A stretch of 64,000 bases of DNA, from NCBI GenBank assembly GCA_024234575.1, contig JACKOB010000007.1, forward strand, positions 62,001-126,000. Direction: 5' to 3'. Positions 57,601 through 64,000 of the stretch are shown piece by piece; position 1 is the first letter of the stretch; the number at the start of each line of letters is the position of its first letter. Source of the DNA: Hahellaceae bacterium (GTDB taxonomy: Bacteria; Pseudomonadota; Gammaproteobacteria; Pseudomonadales; Oleiphilaceae). Position numbers and translations under genes: made by a program. The notes under the pieces were generated by a model. That model saw nothing but the letters and a program-made list of their open reading frames with translations, did not search any database and was not told the origin of the DNA.

Positions 57601-58992
57601 GTGCTACAGAATTTGATTCACAAATACCTGGTAAAAATTTGGACTACAGCGTTATTGATACTGGTCCTTCCATCGTCTTTAGCAGCACAAGTTAAGAACT
57701 TTGGCAGTGAAGCTGTTTCGATGGACATGCCCTTAACAGATATCTCTGGTTCAGTGATTGTTAACAGCACTGATTCCTTACAAACAGCATTGGGCCGTGT
57801 GACGGGTGGTAGTCTGATTTTAGAGCCAGGTGTGTATAAGGGGAATTTTTTACTGGAAAGACAGGTAAATATCGTCTGCAAGCGCGGCGCTGTTCTAGAT
57901 GGTGAAGGTAAAGGAGATGTCTTTCGTGTGACGGCCAGCAACGTATCTATTCGTGGATGCACCATACAAAATTGGGGTGATGATTTAACGGCAATGGATG
58001 CAGGGATAGTCGTTAAAAAAACAGCAGACAACGTTGTGATCGAAGATAACAAACTGCATGGTATTACTTTTGGTATTTTTCTTGATGCCTCGCCAAACAC
58101 CAAAGTCATAAACAATGAGATACGCGGTGTTGCACAGGTACGCTCACAAGATCGGGGCAACGGTATCCATTTATATGCAGCAACAGGTGCGGACGTCGCG
58201 TTTAATATCGTTTCAGAAACCCGTGATGGTATTTACATCGATACGAGCAATAAGAACACCATTCGTAATAATGAGTTTCATCACCTTCGTTATGGCGTGC
58301 ATTATATGTACTCGTACTCAAATACAGTGAGCAATAACTACACCCATAATACCCGCACAGGGTATGCGCTGATGCAGTCAAAATATCTGGTAGTTACTAA
58401 TAACCGATCAGAAAATGATGAGAACTATGGCATTCTTATCAACTACATAACAAACTCTACCATTAGTGGTAATACAGTTCATCGCGCAACCTCAGGTGCT
58501 ACGCTGGCCGGTGGTGGTGCCGTGCAAGGCGCAGAAGGAAAGTCCTTGTTTATCTATAATTCGCTCTATAATACCATCACCAATAATACTCTCGCTGAAA
58601 GCGATCTCGGCATTCATATAACCGCGGGGTCTGAAGATAATATCATTGCCGGTAATAATTTTATTGGTAATCAACAGCAGGTGAAGTATGTGTCCAACGT
58701 CACGCAAGAGTGGTCGAAGGATGGTACTGGTAACTACTGGAGCGATTATCTTGGCTGGGACCGAAATAATAACGGTACAGGTGATATCCCCTACGAACCA
58801 AATGATGGTATCGACAAGCTTTTGTGGAAGTATCCGTCGGCAAAAGTATTAATGAACAGCCCTGCCATCGAAACATTGCGCTGGATACAGAGGGAGTTTC
58901 CCGTTTTAAAGTCTCCCGGGGTTAAAGATAGCTACCCGTTAATGCGCCCAAGTAAACCTCTGATTAGCCAGGTGCCGGAGTCCGCACAGTGA
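57601..58992 (+). CDS. nosD: NosD periplasmic copper-site maturation protein
   Basis: A 463-residue protein starting at GTG 57601 with a signal peptide (ALLILVLPSSLAAQ). The rest is a right-handed parallel beta-helix of carbohydrate-binding/CASH repeats (NVVIEDNKLHGITFGIFLD, NTIRNNEFHHLRYGVHYMYS, NTITNNTLAESDLGIHIT). With NosF and NosY it helps build the CuZ centre of NosZ. Its last four bases overlap nosF. Confidence 0.93.
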   Translation: MLQNLIHKYLVKIWTTALLILVLPSSLAAQVKNFGSEAVSMDMPLTDISGSVIVNSTDSLQTALGRVTGGSLILEPGVYKGNFLLERQVNIVCKRGAVLDGEGKGDVFRVTASNVSIRGCTIQNWGDDLTAMDAGIVVKKTADNVVIEDNKLHGITFGIFLDASPNTKVINNEIRGVAQVRSQDRGNGIHLYAATGADVAFNIVSETRDGIYIDTSNKNTIRNNEFHHLRYGVHYMYSYSNTVSNNYTHNTRTGYALMQSKYLVVTNNRSENDENYGILINYITNSTISGNTVHRATSGATLAGGGAVQGAEGKSLFIYNSLYNTITNNTLAESDLGIHITAGSEDNIIAGNNFIGNQQQVKYVSNVTQEWSKDGTGNYWSDYLGWDRNNNGTGDIPYEPNDGIDKLLWKYPSAKVLMNSPAIETLRWIQREFPVLKSPGVKDSYPLMRPSKPLISQVPESAQ

Positions 58993-59927
58993 AGATAATT
59001 GATATTGTTAATGCGTCGATGAAATTTGGCAACGTTACCGCACTTGAAGATCTAACCCTGTCCATTGATGAGGGTGAAGTTCTCGGGCTTTTCGGACACA
59101 ATGGTGCCGGTAAAACGACAACGATGAAGCTTATTTTGGGGCTGCTCTCACCCTCGGCAGGTAAGGTCAGTGTTTTTGGCCATACGCCCTACTCCCAATC
59201 CTTTAGCCAGTATCGTTTTAAGTTAGGCTTTCTGCCAGAAAATGTATCTTTCTACCCGCAGCTAACCGGGCGGGAAATCTTGCACTACTTCGCCAGGCTA
59301 AAAAAAGTAGATCTGAAAAAGTCTGATCAATTATTGGATGAAGTCGGTCTCAGTAGCGCCTGCAACAGAAAAGTGAAAACCTACTCGAAGGGAATGAAAC
59401 AGCGGCTGGGGCTGGCGCAAGCGATTCTCACAGAGCCAAAACTACTGTTATTGGATGAGCCGACAGTAGGTTTGGACCCGATTGCGACCCAAGATTTTTA
59501 CGGCATGGTAGATCGATTAAGAAACGATGGCTGCGCCGTTATTTTATGTTCGCATGTGTTACCCGGCGTTGAAAAGCATATTAATCGGGCGGCCATTCTA
59601 GGGGGCGGTAAATTACAAGCGCTCGGTTCATTAAGCGAATTAAGAGATCAGGCAAGCCTGCCGATGACCATCGATGTTCATGGCATGATGGATCGAGAAA
59701 AATTGTGCCGCCGAATAGATGATTATGTAATGAGTGCAAATGCGATTAATAACGAGTCAGTTAGAATTAAAACAGTTCAGTCGGAAAAATTATCTTTATT
59801 GAAAGAAATACTAAACCACCCAGGTGTTGCAGATATTGAGATCCATCCGGCCTCGCTTGAAGATGTCTATCGACATTTTGTATCTGCGAATGTCCAGATG
59901 CAGTCGCATATGGAGGGTGCTCGATGA
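58989..59927 (+). CDS. nosF: NosF ABC transporter ATPase
   Basis: The 312-residue ATPase has Walker A GHNGAGKTTT (about 37-46), the ABC signature YSKGMKQRLGLAQA (about 134-147) and Walker B LLLLDEPTVGLD (about 155-166). It powers NosY for delivery of the sulfur or copper moiety needed by NosZ. It overlaps nosD and nosY by four bases each. Confidence 0.95.
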   Translation: MKIIDIVNASMKFGNVTALEDLTLSIDEGEVLGLFGHNGAGKTTTMKLILGLLSPSAGKVSVFGHTPYSQSFSQYRFKLGFLPENVSFYPQLTGREILHYFARLKKVDLKKSDQLLDEVGLSSACNRKVKTYSKGMKQRLGLAQAILTEPKLLLLDEPTVGLDPIATQDFYGMVDRLRNDGCAVILCSHVLPGVEKHINRAAILGGGKLQALGSLSELRDQASLPMTIDVHGMMDREKLCRRIDDYVMSANAINNESVRIKTVQSEKLSLLKEILNHPGVADIEIHPASLEDVYRHFVSANVQMQSHMEGAR

Positions 59928-60748
59928 ACCCGGTGTTAAGTATCGCCCAAAAAGAGTTAAAAGATGGTTTAAGAAACCGCTGGATAGTCGCTATTACTCT
60001 TATTTTTGCCCTGCTTGCAATCGGCATTTCATGGTTTGGTGCGGCCGCTTCTGGTGTCATCGGTTTTACCTCTATCCCGAATACGATCATTTCACTTGCC
60101 AGTCTCGCTGTTTTTCTGATTCCACTTATTTCGTTGTTACTCGCTTACGACGCGATTGTTGGAGAAGATGAAGATGGCACGTTGTTACTGTTGTTAACTT
60201 ACCCGCTTACCAAAGGCCAATTGCTAATTGGGAAACTGTTAGGTCACGCCAGCATACTTGGCATATCTACTACCATCGGCTTTGGTGCGGCTGCAATTAT
60301 TATCAGTATTTTCGCATCAAATGTAGATTTGGTCGGACTGTATAAAGCCTTCGGTTTATTTATAGTTTCGGCTACGTTACTGGGCGTTTGTTTTGTCGCA
60401 ATCGCATACATAATCAGTGGTTTAGTGACAGAAAAGTCGAAAGCCGCCGGTATGGCGCTCATTAGCTGGTTTATGTTCGTACTGGTTTTCGATCTTGCTT
60501 TGCTTGGGATTTTAGTCGCGACAGAAGGAAAATTTAACGCCGAGCTGTTCCCTTACCTCTTATTGCTAAACCCGACTGACGTTTTCCGTTTGATTAATCT
60601 CGTAGGGTTTGATGCTGTCGGCACGGGTTTAATAACCATCGCTGCGGACGTTAATTTTAGTATATATACGCTGTTGCTGGCACTGGTGGGATGGGTGCTT
60701 GTTCCCATCGGGATTGCCTATGGCGTTTTCATTAAAAGAAAACTGTAA
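59924..60748 (+). CDS. nosY: NosY membrane permease
   Basis: A 274-residue protein with six predicted membrane segments. The N-terminus VLSIAQKELKDGLRNRWIVA is typical of NosY, and AYDAIVGEDEDGTLLLLLTYPL is the conserved coupling region. It forms the membrane part of the NosFY ABC transporter that works with NosD. Confidence 0.93.
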   Translation: MNPVLSIAQKELKDGLRNRWIVAITLIFALLAIGISWFGAAASGVIGFTSIPNTIISLASLAVFLIPLISLLLAYDAIVGEDEDGTLLLLLTYPLTKGQLLIGKLLGHASILGISTTIGFGAAAIIISIFASNVDLVGLYKAFGLFIVSATLLGVCFVAIAYIISGLVTEKSKAAGMALISWFMFVLVFDLALLGILVATEGKFNAELFPYLLLLNPTDVFRLINLVGFDAVGTGLITIAADVNFSIYTLLLALVGWVLVPIGIAYGVFIKRKL

Positions 60749-60764
60749 AGACTGGAATCATAAA

Positions 60765-61292
60765 ATGCGTAAGTATTTATCTGTTGTTTTAGCTATCGTT
60801 TTTGCTTTTTTTATCGCCGGCTGTTCTTCTGAATCCGAGGTTGCTTCAACCCAGCTGACACCTGTGGCATTTGAGTATGGTGATGAATGTCACCTTTGTG
60901 GCATGGCTATCACCGCATTCCCTGGCCCAAAAGGTGAGTTGTTTGAAGGTCGTCAAAAAAACGTACGAAAATTTTGTTCGACACGGGATTTGATGAGCTG
61001 GTACCTGCAGCCTGAAAATAAACCTAATAGTGAGTCACTTTTTGTGCATGATATGGCTAAAGCCGATTGGAACAAGCCTGATGATTCTCATTTGATACCT
61101 GCGAAAACAGCCTGGTTTGTAGCAGGCTCAGAGAAAAAAGGAGCAATGGGGCCAACATTAGCTAGTTTCTCAAGTAACGATGAGGCCAAAAAATTTGCGG
61201 CGACTTATGGGGGTAACGTTTTGGCTTTTTCAGATATTACTTTCGAGGTTTTAAACAATCAGCCATCGGCGCAGCACCACCATGCGCATTAG
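60765..61292 (+). CDS. nosL: NosL copper-binding lipoprotein
   Basis: ATG 60765 is chosen because it gives a lipoprotein signal (MRKYLSVVLAIVFAFFIAGC). The 175-residue protein has the Cu(I)-binding motif CHLCGMAI (about 44-51) and a tail ending HHHAH. NosL delivers copper for NosZ assembly. It follows nosY by 16 bases. No nosX/apbE-type flavin transferase is seen nearby. Confidence 0.92.
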   Translation: MRKYLSVVLAIVFAFFIAGCSSESEVASTQLTPVAFEYGDECHLCGMAITAFPGPKGELFEGRQKNVRKFCSTRDLMSWYLQPENKPNSESLFVHDMAKADWNKPDDSHLIPAKTAWFVAGSEKKGAMGPTLASFSSNDEAKKFAATYGGNVLAFSDITFEVLNNQPSAQHHHAH

Positions 61293-61346
61293 GTTTAATT
61301 GAAGCTGACTAATCTGCCCTACTCAAAAAGATAACGGTTTAACTAT

Positions 61347-62294
61347 ATGGCGCACAGTCATGGTCACTCTCATTATGGTCATGCGCATCACGGGCATGCG
61401 CACGGTCACCTACCGGTAAATGGCGATAACAACGGCAGCACCAAAAGGATTTTATACGCCTTTTTACTTAACTTAATATTTACCATTATAGAGTTTATAG
61501 GCGGGTGGTTAACCAACAGCACGGCAATTCTTGCAGATGCGGTGCATGATCTTGGGGATACTCTGTCAATAGGTATGGCGCTGGTACTATCTCGTATCAG
61601 CTCAAAATCAGCCGATGAAAAGTTTACATACGGCTATAGTCGTTTTTCTTTACTTGGCGCGCTCATCAATTGTGCTGTTCTTATTGGTGGCTCAATTTTC
61701 ATCCTGACCGAAGCGGTTCCAAAGCTATTTACCCCCGAAATGCCCCATGCACAAGGAATGTTGGCACTGTCGATTCTTGGTATCAGTGTGAATGGGTATG
61801 CCGCTTATAAACTGTCCGCAGGGAAAACGCTAAATGAGAAGGTGTTGAATTGGCATTTAATAGAAGATGTATTGGGCTGGGTGGCTGTCTTCATTGTGTC
61901 AGTTACGCTGATGTTTTGGGATATCCCCATACTTGATCCCCTGCTATCAATCTTTTTCACGCTGTTTATATTGTTGAATGTTTTTAAACAATTACGGGCA
62001 ACGATAAAGCTATTTCTACAAGGTACGCCAGATGATGCGCTTAAGGCGCGAATAACCGAAAGTTTGCTGGCAATAAACAGTGTAGAGCAGTTACACCATT
62101 TGCATCTTTGGTCCCTCGATGGTGAGCAACATGTTCTCACCGCGCATATTCAATTAAGCACGGCTATTTCTCCGCAAGTCCAAAAAGAAACAAAAGAAGC
62201 CGTTGCCGCTGCACTAGAACAATTCAAATTGTCACATACCACCATAGAGTTCGAGCAGCATATGGAGGCTTGTCGAGATCCACATCCGCATTAA
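61347..62294 (+). CDS. CDF (cation diffusion facilitator) metal exporter with His-rich N-terminus
   Basis: The 315-residue protein has six predicted membrane segments and the CDF metal sites HDLGD (about 67-71) and ADAVHD, and in helix V HLIEDVLGW. Residues 3-21 are a run of His-x pairs. It likely exports Zn2+ or Co2+ and its His region may bind metal. It is 54 bases after nosL, but a role with nos copper is not implied by the family. Confidence 0.88.
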   Translation: MAHSHGHSHYGHAHHGHAHGHLPVNGDNNGSTKRILYAFLLNLIFTIIEFIGGWLTNSTAILADAVHDLGDTLSIGMALVLSRISSKSADEKFTYGYSRFSLLGALINCAVLIGGSIFILTEAVPKLFTPEMPHAQGMLALSILGISVNGYAAYKLSAGKTLNEKVLNWHLIEDVLGWVAVFIVSVTLMFWDIPILDPLLSIFFTLFILLNVFKQLRATIKLFLQGTPDDALKARITESLLAINSVEQLHHLHLWSLDGEQHVLTAHIQLSTAISPQVQKETKEAVAAALEQFKLSHTTIEFEQHMEACRDPHPH

Positions 62295-62440
62295 AACTCC
62301 TTGTCATTTTCATTTTGTCTAACTCATCTCACCTAACTTCTTTATTTTTTCAAAAGAAATAAAAATATTTGAGGGTGTTGTTCTTATTTTATCGCCATCA
62401 ATAAATAAGAGAATAAAACAGATAAAAATAGAGGCTACCC

Positions 62441-62788
62441 GTGAACAACAAATACTACCTTTGCACGACGTCAATCAGCTGTAAAAACTATAAGGCAATG
62501 GAAGACTCTTTGCGAATGGCTAAAACGACCAGTTACGAGAAAGTTTCTGAGTTTTGTCCGGAATTACCGGAATGGGAGCAAGGTATGGGCTATACCAATA
62601 CCTATGGAGATTTACAGATGGTTGACGATGATAACGTATCTTTCTACGAGTCAAGCTGGAATGGTGAGAGATGTTTTATTATCTCGTTTTATGGAATTGA
62701 CAACATTTTTATTGAAGACACTGACCATTGTGAATTACCCGCTTTTTTTACTGACGCGCCCAGCCAAAGCATCAGAGCAGGCTTCTAA
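62441..62788 (+). CDS. Hypothetical protein, 115 residues
   Basis: Starts at GTG 62441, MNNKYYLCTTSISCKNYKAM. Acidic, no membrane segment, no family recognised. The GTG follows GAGGCTACCC. It stands alone between the CDF gene and the convergent binding-protein gene. Confidence 0.5.
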   Translation: MNNKYYLCTTSISCKNYKAMEDSLRMAKTTSYEKVSEFCPELPEWEQGMGYTNTYGDLQMVDDDNVSFYESSWNGERCFIISFYGIDNIFIEDTDHCELPAFFTDAPSQSIRAGF

Positions 62789-62857
62789 CGACTCAATTTG
62801 AGATTACCAGTAAGCGAGAAGAGGCAGTTAAGTTTACTCCAGGGATGGAGCTTTTTT

Positions 62858-64000
62858 TCATAATTCGACATTAATTAGATCCAACGCTTCGAATTCACCT
62901 TCGCTATTGAGTATAGTCCCCCACACACGATTACTCGCCTGATGGTCTTCACCGCTAAACGTTACCAGTTCGCCAATGCCTGCATCATAACCCTGCATCA
63001 TTTTAAACTCATCGACAAGGGACTCAGTGGTAAAATATCGCCCGGCTCGACGCAACCCTTCGGCAAAAATCTTTGCCGCAATGTACCCTTCCGCCGAAAC
63101 AAAATTGGGTTCGTCATTTGGAAAGTAACTGGCTAATGCATCCCGGTATTCGATAACACCCGTTGCAAAAGACTGATAGTGAGGCACCACTTGTGAAACG
63201 ATAACGCCCTGCCCCTTGCGCACATCCCCCTCTCTTAGTTTGTCTGCTAAGGCCCGAGCCCCCACGAAAGAAACGTTAGCTAATTCACCTTTATATCCTT
63301 CGTTACGCATTTCGATGGTAAATTCTGCACTGGCTGAATAGGTCCCGACAATAATGATTGCTTCTAAGGGGGTGGCCAGGTTGCGAAAAAAATTTGCGGC
63401 ATCATGCACGACAGAGGTGTTTCTTTCGTATGAGGCGGCGGGAATATTCTCGTAATCCACGTTGTACTTTTGCAGTGCCTTAATAACTCCGGAAAAGCCA
63501 TCTTTACCGTAGCTATCATTTTGGTAAAACACACCGATGCGATCTGGTTTTACTTTTTTGATGGACACGAAATAGTGGATGAGTGCTTCTGTTTCTTGTT
63601 GGTAGCTGGCCCGGTAATTAAAGACATAACGATCCGGCGGATTATTGCGCAGCAAACTGGCTCCCGAAAAAGTTCCAAAAAGAATCATTCGCTTTTCTAA
63701 GGCTATGGGAAGTATGACCTGTGCCGTTGGGGTACCGACATTCCCTAGCATGGCTAGTACGCCAGCTTTATCTGCTAACATCGATGTGACATTGCTTTGT
63801 GCCAGGCGGGGTTCATAGCCATCGTTTTCTGCTTTTAAGTAAATCTGCCGTCCGTGCACGCCGCCGCTTTCATTTACATGCTGTAAATAGGACTCGATGC
63901 CAATTCTCATTGATCTGCCAATTTCTTTAGCCGCCCCGGTAAAAGCAGCACTCATACCAAGATTGATGTCATGTGAGCTAACACCGCGTGGTAATTGGTA
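62858..64000 (-). CDS. Periplasmic substrate-binding protein of the branched-chain amino acid type, 5'-incomplete
   Basis: The frame is open to the window edge, so the signal peptide lies beyond 64000. The visible part is a type I periplasmic binding fold: GINLGMSAAFTGAAKEIGR-like opening, GVHGRQIYLKAENDGYEPRLAQSNV and IGVFYQNDSYGKDGFSG. It resembles LivK/urea-amide type receptors. The ligand and any permease partners are not visible in the window. Confidence 0.85.
   Translation of the reverse strand, partial: YQLPRGVSSHDINLGMSAAFTGAAKEIGRSMRIGIESYLQHVNESGGVHGRQIYLKAENDGYEPRLAQSNVTSMLADKAGVLAMLGNVGTPTAQVILPIALEKRMILFGTFSGASLLRNNPPDRYVFNYRASYQQETEALIHYFVSIKKVKPDRIGVFYQNDSYGKDGFSGVIKALQKYNVDYENIPAASYERNTSVVHDAANFFRNLATPLEAIIIVGTYSASAEFTIEMRNEGYKGELANVSFVGARALADKLREGDVRKGQGVIVSQVVPHYQSFATGVIEYRDALASYFPNDEPNFVSAEGYIAAKIFAEGLRRAGRYFTTESLVDEFKMMQGYDAGIGELVTFSGEDHQASNRVWGTILNSEGEFEALDLINVEL

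Overview
The window looks like a chromosome segment of a marine or halotolerant gammaproteobacterium. The pointers are an ectABC-ask ectoine cluster with a divergent ectR, a complete clade I-type denitrification cluster nosRZ plus nosDFYL, the YdbH/YnbE/YdbL envelope genes, and a run of transporters typical of this group. No RNA gene or CRISPR array was recognised. I do not assign a genus.

Bases 1 to about 30,000 form an accessory island. It opens with a co-directional mobility operon: two unusual large tyrosine recombinases, a small coiled-coil protein, a VPA1267-like protein and a RecD2-like helicase. The first recombinase enters from outside the window and carries a one-base frameshift in a run of eight G. 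Cargo follows: a pair of presumed orphan immunity genes (7211-8353), a separate intact tyrosine recombinase (9149-10399), then a strip of gene debris (antitoxin without toxin, truncated PPIase, truncated Rpn nuclease).

The core of the island (12541-29627) is a polymorphic-toxin locus on the minus strand. A 1713-residue toxin fragment (Ig-like, LamG, helical region, C-terminal PD-(D/E)XK nuclease) is followed one base later by a beta-propeller protein that I infer to be its immunity protein. Upstream lies a 5,123-bp tandem duplication. Each unit holds a group II intron, a truncated HTH gene, a 313-residue candidate immunity gene, a 320-residue PD-(D/E)XK toxin C-terminus and a REP-associated (Y1/HUH) transposase. 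The intron sits in the end of the transposase element; a third, intron-free copy of that element shows the empty site. The 1713-residue frame starts inside a transposase remnant, and the 320-residue frames open directly at the element end, so all three toxins look 5'-truncated. The 313-residue proteins and the orphan 258-residue protein at 7577-8353 appear to be one family.

From 30,125 the gene content is ordinary chromosomal backbone: a PhzF-like enzyme, DUF2960, a tandem Usp protein, a polysaccharide deacetylase, Na/Pi, dicarboxylate/amino acid and K+/H+ transporters, the ydbH-ynbE-ydbL operon, trhO, ectoine synthesis with its own aspartokinase, bioA, a fused double HAD protein, and the nos genes. 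nosR has a perfect FNR-type box with a correctly spaced -10 element. A strong terminator separates nosRZ from nosDFYL, and a second weaker FNR-like palindrome lies in front of nosD. A His-rich CDF transporter and a truncated branched-chain-type periplasmic binding protein close the window.
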